Shown: one piece after another, positions 12,091 through 25,428 of the stretch
Layout of the letters: each line of letters opens with the position of its first letter
Numbering within the stretch: position 1 is the stretch's first letter
Assembly: GCA_002914845.1 (NCBI GenBank)
Contig: JXTC01000087.1
Span: forward strand, 188,172-252,171
Source: Trema orientale
Taxonomy: Eukaryota; Streptophyta; Magnoliopsida; Rosales; Cannabaceae
Reading direction: 5' to 3'
Length of the DNA stretch: 64,000 bases
Notes under the pieces: generated by a model
Told to the model about the DNA's origin: nothing
What the model saw: only the letters and a program-made list of their open reading frames with translations
The model's database searches: none
Translations under genes and position numbers: made by a program

Positions 12091-15000
12091 ATGGCTTCAA
12101 TATCAGCGGACCTAGCCTCGGCCATCATCGGCCTCACATCCCGGAGCCCCATACAGCTTTCCCGGGTTCGAACCGTTGTCCATTTCCCTCTCCTATGGAG
12201 ACCCAGGAGGACTCCTCACTCCCAACCCGCCAGCTCCTACTCAACGTCGTCGTTTCGCTCCAGATTCATTGCCCTCCGCCTCGCGAAGCCCAGGAGTGGC
12301 TCCCGAAGGCTCACCGTGGCCTCTTCCGCCGCTACGACGTCGCAGACTGAGAGCTCCGATGTCACTACGAAGATTCCGCCGGATAATAGGGTTCCGGCCA
12401 CCATAATCACCGGCTTCTTGGGCTCCGGAAAGGTATATAATATCAGCCTTTTTCTTGATCTTAACGCAAGAAAATTGATTACCCTTCTCGTTTTTTCTTT
12501 CAAAATTTTTAGTATAGTTTGCACAATTTGAACTTGGGTAGGAGACAATACCAGTATTTTTTATTTTTTATTTTTAATGGAATGTTAAAATTTCGGACCA
12601 GAAAGTTGGAAGATTTGGTATATTGTGGAAATTTTGAAATTGTTAGTCTCATTTAGTTATATGGGTGAGAAATGCAATATTGGGATGTACTTATACGGCA
12701 ATGCTTTTTGTACGAAATTCAACAGACCACATTGCTTAATCATATATTGACTGCGGAACATGGGAAGCGGATTGCGGTTATTGAGAATGAGGTATGAGGG
12801 TGATTCGTTCTTGTGTTATCATTATCGTTGTTGTTATCGCTTCTTCGAGGTAGTAGATAGTTGAAAGTGAATTTTCATTATGAAATATGAACAATTGTCA
12901 ATGGGATTTTGATTGCTTTTGCAGTATGGTGAGGTAGATATTGACGGTTCCTTAGTCGCCTCAAAAACTACTGGGGCTGAAGATATTGTTATGTTGAACA
13001 ATGGTTGCCTTTGCTGCACTGTGAGGGGTGATCTTGTAAGGATGATCTCAGAATTGGTGGAGAGAAAGAAAGGGAAATTTGATCATATTGTAATTGAGAC
13101 TACAGGTTGGAAGTTTGTTCTCGTGCCAAATGATATAGTTTAGGATACTGAATCAGTTTTCACAGTAACTGTCTTGGGGCTATTCTGTTCTGAGACAGTG
13201 ATTAATTCTGACTGGATTGTTTTGGTTTTATTGTTTGACTGTGATTTATGCTGTTTTCAATTCTTGACAGGGTTGGCTAATCCAGCACCGATCATTCAGA
13301 CATTTTATGCTGAGGATACGATTTTTAATGATGTCAAGTTAGATGGTGTTGTCACTTTGGTGGATGCCAAACATGCTGGATTTCATCTGGATGAAGTTAA
13401 GCCAAAAGGAGTAGTTAATGAAGCAGTAGAGCAGATTGCTTATGCGGATCGTATTATTGTGAATAAGGTGGTCATGATCTTACTTTGTTTTTTGACACTA
13501 GACTCAGAGTGTAGTATGCTTTAAATGAGTCATGGGGATTTTAGCAAAGAGACTTGTTCTTTTCTGGATTTCAATGCCAATGGTTTTGTCCCAGGTCCCA
13601 AATGTGATTCTAGCTATTTAAATGCTTCCTATTTTCTTGACTTCCTTACATATGTTTGTTACCTGCGATGTGTTTTGACAACCTGGCTGATTGATAATCA
13701 ATTAACCAGAAGATCAGCCCTGAATATGGATAAAGATTTTACATGGGGAGATATTATGATGTTATCTCTTATGCCCAACTGATGTACATATCCTGTTGTT
13801 CCAGACTGATCTTGTTGGAGAACCGGAAATTGCTTCGCTGGTTCAGCGAGTTCGGGTTAGCATCCTCCTCCTTGCTGTCCCCTTCTTCTTCTTTCTTTCT
13901 TTTTTTTTTTTCTTTAAACATCTCTCGATGAATACTGTTTTGACTTTTGATTTTTTCACTTGAATGTAGAACATCAATGGCATGGCTCAACTCAAGCGAA
14001 CAAAATTTGGACAAGTTGACTTAGATTACGTTCTTGGTATTGGAGGTTTTGATTTAGAGAGGTGTTTTCTTATTCCATTTCCTTATTGTTGGGTTCTAAT
14101 GATTATTTATTTTGGCCAAAATTTCTACTTCATAGGTTTCTGGGCATTCTTTGAGCATTGCATAAACAAGGATGCTTCTGAATTTCATTATGGTTGCTGG
14201 ATATTCCTGTTTACTCATGCTAATTGTCTGTTCTTTCCAGGATAGAAAGTGCCATTGATGCTGAAGATACAAAGGAAGATCATGACCATGATCATGAGCA
14301 TGACCACCATCACCATCATCATGATCACAATCATGGTAAATGATCTATTTGAGTACCAGGGCAAATATTCATCCCAATTAACATGCTTACTGATGTGTTT
14401 GTTCTCTGCAATTGCATATTCATTATTCTCATCTATGTTATGCACTATTTTTTCCATAAAATTATAAACTTACATCTCTGCATTTGGCACCTATATGCAG
14501 AACATCACCATGACCACCACCCCCTTGACCACACTCATGATCCAGGTGTTTCTTCAGTCAGCATAGTCTGTGAAGGTAGCTTAGATCTTGAGAAGGTAAG
14601 TTTAAACACCTAAAACAATTAGTAAAACGTGTACTGACCTTTCAAAACAGGCATACTTCCTTATTGGAGGAACTATGTTTTACCATCTTACCCTCTATAT
14701 TTTTTGTCTTGAACGCACGAAAACTTTCAAAGATTGTGACAACTTTCATTGGCTGAAATACTTTCAGGCTAATATATGGCTTGGTACATTACTGTTGGAA
14801 CGAAGTGAAGACATATATCGGATGAAAGGTCTTCTATCTGTTCAGGGTATGGACGAGAGATTTGTTTTCCAGGTGGGTTAAACCTTTTGTTGCGTTTTTA
14901 GTTGTTGGATTTTGTTTCCTAATTGAATGTGGTGTGTGTGTGTGTGTTTTATATTCTCGCTCCTGTATTGTCCTGTATACCTGTGTTGGTGGTGCCAGAA

Positions 15001-15254
15001 GTGTATGCTTGAGATTCCTTGATTTTTGAAAATATTCGAATCCAAGTAACCCAGCATCTCCAGTAAATATGTATTTTTCGTTTTTTTTTTTGAATTTTGA
15101 TTTTGTCGTGTGACAGGGAGTTCATGACATATTCCAAGGTTCACCTGATCGGTTGTGGGGTGTAGATGAACCAAGAATAAACAAGATTGTCTTTATAGGA
15201 AAGAACTTGGAGGCAAAAGAGCTAGAGGAGGGTTTTAAGGGTTGTTTGCTGTGA
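12091..15254 (+). CDS. CobW/ZNG1-type GTPase, probably plastid-targeted
   Basis: Exons: 12091-12432, 12726-12791, 12925-13105, 13271-13467, 13805-13855, 13970-14061, 14241-14335, 14501-14595, 14768-14872, 15117-15254. They join in phase to 453 residues. The first ~80 residues are rich in Ser, Arg and Ala, like a plastid transit peptide. The G-domain shows Walker A (GFLGSGKT, across the exon 1/2 junction), the metal-binding GCLCC motif, IVIETTGLANP and the NKTD base-recognition motif (across exons 4/5). Exons 7-8 encode a His/Asp linker (HDHDHEHDHHHHHHDHNH), a probable metal-buffering segment. The C-terminal CobW_C-like region ends FKGCLL. Family knowledge: these GTPases deliver metal, notably zinc, to client enzymes. 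The closest types I recall are Arabidopsis AT1G15730 and AT1G80480 (PTAC17). The ATG sits in a good context (CCACCATGG). Confidence 0.95.
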
Positions 15255-15614
15255 TTACTAAAATACGGCTTTGGCAACATGTACGAGTCTTATGACCATT
15301 GATAACTAAATAACATTTGAGTGATGTATCTTTAGCTCATCTCGTATTTAAGAAAATCTGTCTTCTGGTCTTCCTTGGTTACCAAGGACCCTTTTTTGTA
15401 TAATCCATAGTGAACAGAAGAAAATAATATTTTTCTCATTAAATACGTGTATTTTTTTTAATTTTTTTTCCTGTTCCCTCTCTTGGTATCTGTTTAAAGT
15501 TACGGGAAAGGCAGTAATAATATTGTTGTTGGTTTTTTTTTTTTAATCAATCGTGAAAAAGCCAACCTTAAACAAGAGGTTTTTTACTTTATGGGATTTT
15601 CCATGGTCGACTGA
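15255..15614. other. 3' UTR of CobW gene and short spacer
   Basis: Contains the presumed 3' UTR of the GTPase gene and the upstream region of peptide gene A. Unlike the other units of the block, this upstream region does not resemble the conserved upstream segment seen at 35740-35949. Confidence 0.4.
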
Positions 15615-16434
15615 ATGAGAATTATTGTTATGACAACGATCATGAGGCTAATCTTCCTAGTGGTTTTAGGCCTTTGTGCAGTACAACTCGAACATGGCGT
15701 TCCTTCAACTCCTCTCGCGGAGCTTCTCCGTAGATTAGTTTTTCTTTGCCCTTCATCTTCCTTTTTATTCTTTTGGATAATAAGAAAATTAGTCCGTAAG
15801 ATTATGACTAAAGCCACTCTTTTTTGGTCCTTAATAAGGACAAAAAGAAAAGCAGCTTAACAACACCCCCCCCCCGAAAAAAAAAAAGTGTAATGCATCA
15901 TGGTCGTGAACTTTGGTGAAGCCATTCGCATTTTGGTATTTGATTGAGCTTGTTTCTATTACATTTTATTTAAATATTTAGTAGAAAATGTAAATACAAC
16001 CGATTATATGGTTTACAAATTTCGACGATTACATATACAATAGTTTAAATTCAACCGTTGAAATAAGCCTCCTGATTTAATTGAACAAAATATTCTTATC
16101 CTTCATATTTTCTCTAATAAAATGTAATATTTCAGATATTGACATCACTAACAACAAAGTTGAAAGCTTGATGAACGTGGTGGACATTCATGATAATAAA
16201 TCTCCTCTTTCTCTTCCTGCCTGTTCCGGTGGTAATCCGCTTCCTCGGCTCCGGCGAGACGATAGCATCTACAATCGGCTGCAGCTATTTAATCTTCTTT
16301 GTTTTCAAGTTTGCTTGCAACTTGTACACCATCCTCAGGGTTCGCCATCGTTGATCCAGGAGTGTTATGTGTACTGTATGCTAAGAGGTTTGCCTGATCA
16401 AGACTACTCTTTCACGACATTCGTCCAAACATGA
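15615..16434 (+). CDS. Small secreted cysteine-rich peptide, copy A (two exons)
   Basis: Exon 1 is 15615-15729 and exon 2 is 16136-16434, joined in phase 1 (donor GTAGAT, acceptor TTTCAG), giving 137 residues. Residues 1-22 form a hydrophobic signal peptide (core LIFLVVLGLCA). The mature part is variable up to a conserved block, SIYNRLQLFNLLC, then C-X3-C-X16-C-X3-C (CFQVC ... CYVYC). An extra Cys lies 25 residues before this block. Copy B at 35950-39942 has the same exon phase, signal peptide and cysteine spacing, which is the main evidence that the gene is real. The paired CX3C pattern recalls alpha-hairpinin or thionin-like plant peptides, but I cannot assign a family. Function unknown. 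Confidence 0.6.
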
Positions 16435-19300
16435 GGAACACAAATCTGAATGACCTGGAGGCATATGAGAGATTAGCTACGAGCACAAACTTAAATCAAT
16501 AGCCTTTAGAATCTCTTTTGTTACATTGGGTGTTATTTATTTATCTTATAGTGTTTATGTTTGTGTACCATAATACCTTTTGTGTTCTTGTAACCAATAT
16601 GTACTGTTTTTGGGTAAATAATATTGTTGATCCCTGATGATTTACCTGTTTTGCACATGTGCTCTCAACTTTTTTTCTTGTGGGCATTGAGGTAGATGCC
16701 TAACGTATAATTTTCCTAGTATTTGTCAAGTCTCTTTTGCTTTTTCAAAGTATGATTTATCCAGTACAAAAACTAATATAAGTTTATAAACTAGAGTTAG
16801 TATATAAGTGGATATATCAAATGTGAGAAGAGATATACTCTGCTATTTAGTTATAAAAGGAAAAAAACAGATATTTACTAAAATAAAACATTTAAAAAAA
16901 AATCCCACCCTAATTTCTCTTTCAAACTTAGGGGTTTTTTCATCCAAAAAGTCCATTAGATGTCCTTTGAACGGAGACATTTTTCGCCATTAAACCTTAA
17001 ACTTTTCACTTGTTTGGTTATTTGATTCCTAACTTTATTTATTTATTTCTTTGGGCATTTGTGTCTCCAATGAAATATATTGCATTTGCCGATATTTTGA
17101 AAATTTTCATCTGAAACACATAGAGGTCATGTGAGACCTCTTGAGATTAGAGAGTATGGACCGGAGTTGAGCAGTTATATCAGAATAATTATGTTGGAGT
17201 TGAGTCGGATAGCTTCTCATCTGTTATGGCTTGGTCCTTTTATGGCAGATACTGGGGCACAGACCCCTTTTTTCTATATTTTCATATAAAGAGAAGAAGG
17301 ATAAAATAATAATAATTCAATAAATGAAAAGAATTTTTCTTGAAAATTTATTGAAGCCAATAATCATTTTATGTCTATTTGTGATATTGCTGTTACGTGG
17401 GTCTTCTCTGTCTATTTACGATACTCTCTAATATTATAATCTAAGCCATCGGTTTGGACAAAATTTTCTAAAGGACTAGCACACACAAAAAAGGAAAAAA
17501 AAAAATTATATTTATCTACCCTAATATACGTCAAAATATAGTAACATTCATGGACCAAAATATAATATGGCTCTATTGCTCTTCCACCTATTGCTAAAAC
17601 CACTATCTCAATCAAATTTTAAAATCTAATTACTGCTTACTATATCCCTTATTATTCCTAAAATATCCTTTTATATAATTTTGTTCTTTCTCTGCCTTGT
17701 CTTTAGCCTATATCCACTCCTTTTTTATCTTTGTTTCATCTACTTCATTTGTGCTTCTCCTATTCTCAACCTAGAAAACACAAGATCCCCTTTCTTCTTC
17801 CTTTGATAGACGAGTTTTTTTATTATTACTGGTAATAATATTTTATCATCATTATATGATATAACAACTGATGCTTCACTTTTGAAATGGACGAGTGAGT
17901 TATGATTGGAGAAATAATATATAATTTTTTTCCCAATAAATTAGTGAAGAAAATTGGGTTCTAGATAACTGTTATATATAAGCCAAAATGTTCTTAAAGA
18001 AGATCGTATAAATGAAAAACATAAAAAAAATCCCAAAGGTGCTTTAATGTATTCCTAAGCGCTAAGAAAACCATAAAATCCAAGACGGTATGCCCTGATT
18101 ATCATAAATATACTGCAATAATATCAGTGGCAAACCAAAACCAGAGCATCAGTGAAAATTTAATTATTATTTTTATAAAAAAAAAACTCATTGCTTGCAA
18201 CTATAATTTTATGAATCGTTCGTCTCAAGTACAAATAGATCTTGTACTATATCACTGAAAAATATATTTACTTAGCGTACAATTATTTAATTAGCTACAA
18301 TTATTTGGGTCATACACAAAATTTAGAATTTGAGAATTCATGATTGTAATAATTCTTATTTATTGCTTAAGAACAGGAAGTGAATTTTTTTTTTTTCCCT
18401 TCTAAACGTAATGTTCACATAGATGTATGAAAAGAGTTTTTTAAAAAAATAAAAAATAAATAAATAATGTACTAAAATGTAATTTCATTTAGAAAGTTTT
18501 TTTTTTCTTTTTTTCTTCTAAACATAATGTTTACAGAGATGTGTGAAAAGAGTTTTTCTAGAAAAAAAAATTATGTATTAAAATATAATTTAATTAGGTT
18601 ATTTCAGTAGTAAAAAATTTAACTAAAAGAAGGTGTACCAAGAGTAAAATGAGGAGTGGTAATAGACCCACTTTCTTGTTACCACTCTTAAAACTAATAA
18701 AATTACACAAAGACCCTCTGCTTCCACTGGTCAAATTTGACTAAAAACTATTATCCATCAAATTTTTCATTTAGTCATGAAATGATTATATTTAAATCCA
18801 ATTAATTAATTGTTTGCATTAAAAGACTACAATAGCTAAAAGTGATAATTGTATTGATCTTTCAATCTTTTTTAATCCTGAGAAGTGTCTTATAATTATT
18901 TTTGTTTCAGGGGATGTCATTATAGTTTTGACAAGAATATGAGAACGTTAGTGTAATGTTTTGGGGAAAAAATAAATAAAGACCAAACTATAAAACATGT
19001 GAAATATTAAGTATCAAATGGTGTAAATATATCCCCAAATGGATGGAAAAGGTAAGAGGACTAATAAAAGTCAAGAAAGAGACATTAGGGGCCTAAATTC
19101 TAAATTTGCCAACAAGATTGGCAAAACCAATTTGCCAACAAGATTATGACTAATGGCAAGTAATTTATATGTGGAACGATCTCATGATCTGAACTAAATT
19201 GGTAGTAATTTTATTGTTTTCCATTTAGTTTTTTTCTTTGTACGTACTCATACCAAGTGATTCGCCAAATAACCATGTTAGGTAGTTATTTATTAAAAAT
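16435..19300. repeat. Amplified block, 3' flank of copy A (unit 1)
   Basis: No gene is visible. From about 16612 the sequence matches 19850 onward over some 2.5 kb with many small indels, for example gatttacctgttttgcacat at 16638 and 19869 and ctggtcaaatttgactaaaa at 18728 and 20758. It ends in a segment (ttcgccaaataaccatgttaggtag, near 19260) that in copy B lies upstream of the gene. Confidence 0.7.
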
Positions 19301-19308
19301 TGTGCCAA

Positions 19309-19438
19309 CAGATATATTAATAGGCCAAGCCCATGTTTTACTTATTATTATTAAGGGATATTATCACTTTCAACAGATATATTAATAGGCCAAGCCCTTG
19401 TTTTACTTATTATTATTAAAGGATATTATCACTTTTAT
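19309..19438. repeat. Tandem duplication of about 64 bp
   Basis: Two adjacent, nearly identical copies of a segment opening caacagatatattaataggc, in the upstream flank of unit 2. Confidence 0.85.
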
Positions 19439-21064
19439 ACCATCTATGTAGATAGTTTGTTCGATTTATATCTTCTGTTTTGGTTATTATCAATATTAAT
19501 CTTTAGATTTAATATTTATTACAAATTTATACCTTAACATTAATTTAGAGCAGTTAATTCACTGAGATGATTTAATAAACTCATTTTCGGATCAGTTTTT
19601 ATATAGCAATTTTTTAAACAGCAACTTGGTAAATTAATTGTTCTAAATTGGTATCAGGGTATAAATTTGTAACAGATTTCAAATCTAAAAATCAATGTTG
19701 ATAACAACTAAAAAACAAAATATAATTTGAACAAAATATCAAAATACAGGGTATAAAAATGATACTCTTCTCTATTATTAACAATAAAGAGGCAAAGCAA
19801 TAAATATCTAATTTATGGAAATTTATAAATTGGAAGTATTGTTTTTTGGTAAATGGTATTGTTGACCCTAATGATTTACCTGTTTTGCACATGTGCTCTC
19901 AACCTTTTTTCTTGTGGGCATTATTGAGTAGGTACCCAACGTATTATTTTCCTAGTATTTGTCAAGTCTCTTTTGCTTTTTCAGCATGTATATAATTTAC
20001 TCAGTACAGAAACAGATATAAGTTTATAAACTAAAATTAGTATATAAGTGGATATATCAATATATTCGAACAGATATACTCGGTTATAAAAAGAAAAATA
20101 ACAGATATTTACTACAATCAAACGTTAAAAAGAAAAAAAAAAAAAAAAGAAGGACATCCACCCTAATTTCTCTATCAGACTTGGGGTTTTTTCATCAAAA
20201 AAGTCCGTTAGATGCCCTTTGAATGAAGACATTTTTCACCATTAAACCTTAAACTTGTTTGGTTATTTGGTTCCTAGCTTTTTTTTTTTCTTTCTTCTTT
20301 TTTTATTTTTCTTTGGGCATTTGGGTCTCCAATGAAATATACTGCATCTGCCAATATTTTGAAATTTTTATCCGAACCATTTCAATTAGATGCCACGTGA
20401 GACATCTTGAGATTAGAGAGTATGAAAAGGATAAAACAATAATATTTCAATTCAATAAATGACTAGGACTTTTCTCGAAAATTTATTGAAGCCAATAATA
20501 ATTTGATATCTATTTGAGATATTATTGATGAGTGGGTCTATTGTCACTCTTCTGTATGTTTATACTCTCTAATATTATTATCTAAATCATCGGTTTGGAA
20601 AAAATTTTCTAAAGGACTCGCAAGTGTAAAAGAATAGTCCACACACAAAAAGGAAAAAAATTACATTTATCTATGTCAAATTGTAATGACATTCACAGAC
20701 CAAAGTATAATAACGTTACCACTCTTAAAGCTAATAAAATTACACCCTCTGCTTCTACTGGTCAAATTTGACTAAAAATTATTATCCATCAAATTTTTCA
20801 TTTAATCATGAATTGCTTATATTAGAATCCAATTAAATGTTTTCATTAAAAGACTACAATAGCTAAAAGTTGTGAGAATTTTATTGCTATTTCAATATTT
20901 TTTTTAATCCTAGGAAGTGTCTTATAATGTTTTTGCTTATGTCATTATAGTTTTGACAAGAATATGAGAATATTAGTGTAATGTTTTGGGGAAAAAAATA
21001 AATAAATATCGAATCATAAAACATGTGAAATATTAGGGATCACATGGTGTAAAATGTATCCCCA
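19439..21064. repeat. Amplified block, unit 2 with the gene body missing
   Basis: The upstream flank (19780-19840: aagaggcaaagcaataaata ... aaattggaagtatt) runs directly into sequence homologous to the 3' flank of copy A (ttttttggtaaat, from about 19845). In copy B the same upstream flank leads instead to the peptide ATG. Unit 2 has therefore lost both exons by deletion. The rest to 21064 matches unit 1. Confidence 0.65.
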
Positions 21065-22943
21065 CACTACAACATTATAGTAAATTAACGGCGTTAAAAA
21101 CCGTCGTTAATGTAGGTACCATTGAAAGTGACACCTTTAACAGCGGTTAATAACTGCCGTTAAAAATTGACTACTGGAACTGCTGTTATTGGTGAAGAAA
21201 TCTTTAACGGGAACCGCCGTTAAAAGTCTTTTTCAGAAAAATTTTTTTTCCTTCCCCATGGCACTTTATACAGCACCACAACATTAAACATGTCTAAAAA
21301 GAATTTTAAATCAGTTCAAAAACAGACAAATCTAGATATAACTGTAATAAAGTACATATAATAAACATAATTAAAATCTAGTACATATAACTAAAAAATT
21401 TCTACTATATAGACAATATACTCTTATATAAATACATTTAAGAACCAATAATGAGTTTCTAGATACATATCACTAACATTTGCAACCTAAACTTATCGAA
21501 AGTTATATTAACAGCTCTAACATAGATAAAGTGAGCGAACCGAGATACACTCTAATATAAACACTGCATTCCATATAATTGAGTTGAGATGAACACTATA
21601 ATTACAATAGAACTATAGTTAAAATACATAAAGATAAATAAAGACATTCCGTACGAACAAACTATATCTCATACCTTAATATGATACTAAGTTGGACCAT
21701 CTCTTTTTTCTCTTTTTTTCATGTTCATATAAAATATTTTGAATGTACTAAAAAAAAACTTGTATTATAAAAACTAATGGACTAAATAAATAAACATATA
21801 TTCTATATATTATACTATACATTATATTAACCATGTTAAGAGATTTATAGTACCTAGTGATTGTCCAAGTGGATACAAGAAATAAGTATTTTTTGATATA
21901 CGTTACTACATAGAAATAATATACAAGGTCACGTCAGTGACTATCATTTTTAACACCGGAAAGATAAGAATGCACACCACCAATCTAATCTTTTGATTCC
22001 AATTCAAAGTATTACTATTTTATCATTATGAACCTTCAAATTCAGCTCAATTCATACGTAGTACGAACTTTTGACTGTTCTAAAGTTAATAAACTAAATA
22101 ATTTCTAGTCAATAAAAATACTAAGTATACATATTGTAAAGTCACATAACACTAATTAATTCATGGTAATGTGGTTAAACTAATAAGTTATAATTGCTAA
22201 TATCCATTATCAAAACAATATAAACTCATCAAATAATATATACTATGAAGATTTAATTTCGAAAAATAACTTTTTCGGATTAATTAAAATTAATGAAGGA
22301 AAAATACTTCAAATTGAGTAAAAATATTTCAATATTCCAAAATTGAGCCCAAAATTAGTCTACCCATTCAAATTGAAACCTAAATCAACAAAAAAAGAAA
22401 TAAAACTACATACTCATTGAGAATTGTAGTTATTGATTGTACAAAAACTTAAACTTGTCTAGGGCACAAAAAATTACTAAATGCTAACTAATTTTAAAAA
22501 TTATAAGTATATAAAGCTTATCCAAGTCGAATGGAGTGATTTGAACCAAATGAGAATAATTTTGGCGGTCAAAATCATTAGAATGAGGGTGGCTGTGTAT
22601 GAGGAAGACGAAGTTGGTGGTAGCGGCCGAGCTCTCGACTGTGGAGAAGAAAGAAAATGAGGGTTGAGTTGGTCTCAGCTCTCATTTATATGACTTTTAA
22701 CGGCGGTTCTACTGCAACCCCCGTTAAAAGTCAAGATTTTAAACTTTTAACGGCGGTTGTACTAGAACCGCTGTGAAAAGTAAAAATTTGAGATGCAACC
22801 GCCGTTATTAAAAGTTTAAAAAATTTTAAGCTTTTCTCGGCGGTTGTACCGGAATCGCCGAGAAATGTTGAAATTGACTACTAACGGCGGTTCTGATACA
22901 ACTGCCGTTAATAATTTGTCGTTAAAAGTCCTTTTTTTTGTAG
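21065..22943. mobile_element. Non-autonomous CACTA-like transposon
   Basis: The left end is CACTACAACA and the right end is TTTTTTTTGTAG, now followed by CC where TG is expected. Both subterminal regions carry inverted motifs of the type TTAACGGCGGTT and CCGTTAAAAGTC (21087-21230 and 22695-22930), as is typical of plant CACTA ends. The related unit 1 sequence near 19033 (atccccaaatggatggaaaa) has no insert, so it serves as an empty site. The roughly 1.9 kb interior has no coding frame of note. The 3-bp target duplication is not clear. Confidence 0.8.
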
Positions 22944-22945
22944 CC

Positions 22946-23181
22946 GGATGGATAGAAAAGGTAAAAGAACTAATAAATGTCAAGAAAGAGACGTTAGGGG
23001 CTAAATTTTAAAAAAGAAAGATTGGCAACCAATTTGCCAACTAAATTACGACTAATGGTAAGTAATTTATATATGGAATGATCTCGTGAAGTCTGAACTA
23101 AATTGGTAGTAATTTTATTTTTTTCCATTTAGTTTTATCCTCGGTACATACTCATCCCAAGTGATTCACCAAATCACCACG
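22946..23181. repeat. Amplified block, continuation of unit 2
   Basis: Matches 19037-19280 of unit 1 (gatggaaaaggtaagaggac against gatagaaaaggtaaaagaac). It stops at the left edge of the LTR-like insertion at 23182. Confidence 0.7.
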
Positions 23182-25428
23182 TGTTGATTAGATTTTATGA
23201 AAAATATGATAAAATTAAAGATGAACGGAAGTTTGGAAAACAAAAATTTTTCTAGATTTAGTTTTTCGTAAAAATATTCAACAATCTTTGTTCTGGTATA
23301 AATACATACAAAAGAGATTGTACCTCAACGAATGATTCTTTCCTCCTAAACACTAAGGTGCTGTTTGGTAAAATTTTTATTTTTTATTTTTCTAAACACA
23401 AAAATGAAAGTACTTTTTTTTTATTTTATTTTTTGCATTTCAAAACAAAAATGTGTTTGGTAACAATGTTGTACTTTTTGTTTTCTAAAATAAAAAAATA
23501 AACACATATTCGGTAGCTAGTACTGTTTACTTTTGAAAGTGAAAATCAAAAGGGAAAGTAATAAAGGAAAAAGCAAAGAGAAAATAGGAGAGAGAAAAAG
23601 TGGTATTTATCTAAATAAATTTCATAAGCGATATTTTTCAAAATAAAACTTTTAAAAGTGATATTTTTCTAAATATTTTTGGATATTTTTGGAGAAAAAA
23701 ACCAAACTTTATAATTATATTTTTTATTTCGAAAAATATCAACTTTTAAAAATATTTAGAAAAATACCACTTTTAGATGAGGTTAGAGAGATAATGACAA
23801 GAGAAATAGAGATGAGAGAAAAAATGTTAAGAGAAATGGTGATGTGAGTCTAGATATATTTAAATTTTGATACTAGCATTTCTACAAAATTGTTTAAAAA
23901 AATTTTTGTTTTCAAAATTTTAAAAATTTTGTTGTCAAATTAAAAAAAAAACGAAAAACAAAAGTAGTTTTACCAAACATACTTTGAAAGTATTTCCACT
24001 TTTTTGATTAAAAAACAAAAAACTATTTAAATAAGTGGTTACCAAACAAGCCCTAAGTTTGTAATTGCAGAGGTATGTGTACACCTCGATCTTAATCAAC
24101 ATTCAAGTGATAATCTAAAAACTCCAATGGCATCCAATGATGGCTCCAAGAATTTCACTTTCACTTTTCTCTCAGTTTTTTGTAGCAGTCGCTGAGCTAA
24201 AATTTCATCAAAATTGAACGTAACACACAAAAGAGGAGGGAGCCTTTTATTAGCTCCTCCCTAAGAGAGGAATTTCAGCTAGCCCTAAGGCACATGGGTT
24301 GGCCGAATTTCAGTACCTTATGGGGCACAATAAAGGCCCACTATTAATTTAGCCTTATTCATCTTTTATCTTTTAATTGTTCAGAAAGTTATTGAGCCCA
24401 ATTGTGTTTATCTTATGCAGTCTAAGATATTGGTATAGGTTAGAGACCCAAATAGACCTATTTAATTCAAGCTCTAGTAGATAAAAGTCCAATACTAATA
24501 ATTATGGACTTATTACACTGAAGGTCTAAACTACACTATTGAATTAAATAAATATCATAATATACCTTATAATTAAAATTATGTTATTAGATAATTAACA
24601 TTTGTATGTGTATCCCCACATAAATACTAATAATTAAAGCTATGTAAAATTACCGTTTCGCCCCTCCAATTATATCTTTTAATTCTTTGATACAAGATTA
24701 TATCTAATAGATGATCAGACTTACAAAAAGTATTCAATTAATAAAATAACTAGTTTTATTAATTACTTAGCTAAGGTTTAAATCATCCAAGCTCGTGTAG
24801 CTCCTCTAAGTAGTATTTAATTCTCTATATAATAGAGTTTTAGATTCCATATCTATAAGCATATATTCTCAATGCCCATAATAATGCATTGCCAAAATGT
24901 CATAATCTAAATCGTCAATTTCTTGATTTGTACTTTTTAACATCTCAAATAATACAAGTCATGGACACGAGTTTATCGCTCATTTCAGAATTGAGAAAGA
25001 TATGTATTATCAAGTTTGTGAGAATATGTTCTTGTTAGCGGCGCTTATTACAATAACATATTTCACATGGTTCATATTCAATATTTACATACTGACTTTT
25101 AGTATGTGGTCATACCAGTATAGATAAGACACATTATAAATGCACAAAGTTTTATAACATGATCCAAGATAAGTGTCCAACTTCTCTAATTAGTTGTGAA
25201 CAATCTTATTTGATTTAATTAGAAAAAATATGTCTTAACTTTAATAAACAACTTTATTAAAATATTTCTTTAATGAATAAATCATAGAAATTTTTGACAT
25301 TTACTATTGTACAATAATCAAAACATTATCACAAATACTATGTTTGTAATATCAATTTATTAAAAATTTAAAATATTCAATAAATATCTAAAAAATAATA
25401 AACACTTTTTGAGCATTATCATAATATC
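23182..25428. mobile_element. Probable copia-type solo LTR, boundaries approximate
   Basis: It starts TGTTGATTAGATTTTATG within the unit's upstream flank (caccacg). The flank resumes near 25428 (catgctagttagtga against cacgttaggtagtga in copy B). The interior has no coding frames. No clean TG...CA pair with an exact 5-bp duplication was found; ccacg and tcatg differ at two C-to-T positions. The insertion is well supported by the paralogous flanks, but its class is only inferred. It carries a nested MITE. Confidence 0.5.
23357..24053. mobile_element. PIF/Harbinger (Tourist-like) MITE, nested
   Basis: Terminal inverted repeats GGTGCTGTTTGGTAA and, as reverse complement of the right end, GGGCTTGTTTGGTAA bound a 697-bp AT-rich element. 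It is flanked by TAA on both sides (23354-23356 and 24054-24056), as expected for this superfamily. Confidence 0.85.

Noticed and set aside
16081..16135. Extending peptide A exon 2 upstream to a start at 16081
   Set aside because: The first codon is TTG, and the stretch reads as an AT-rich intron ending in a good TTTCAG acceptor whose phase matches exon 1.
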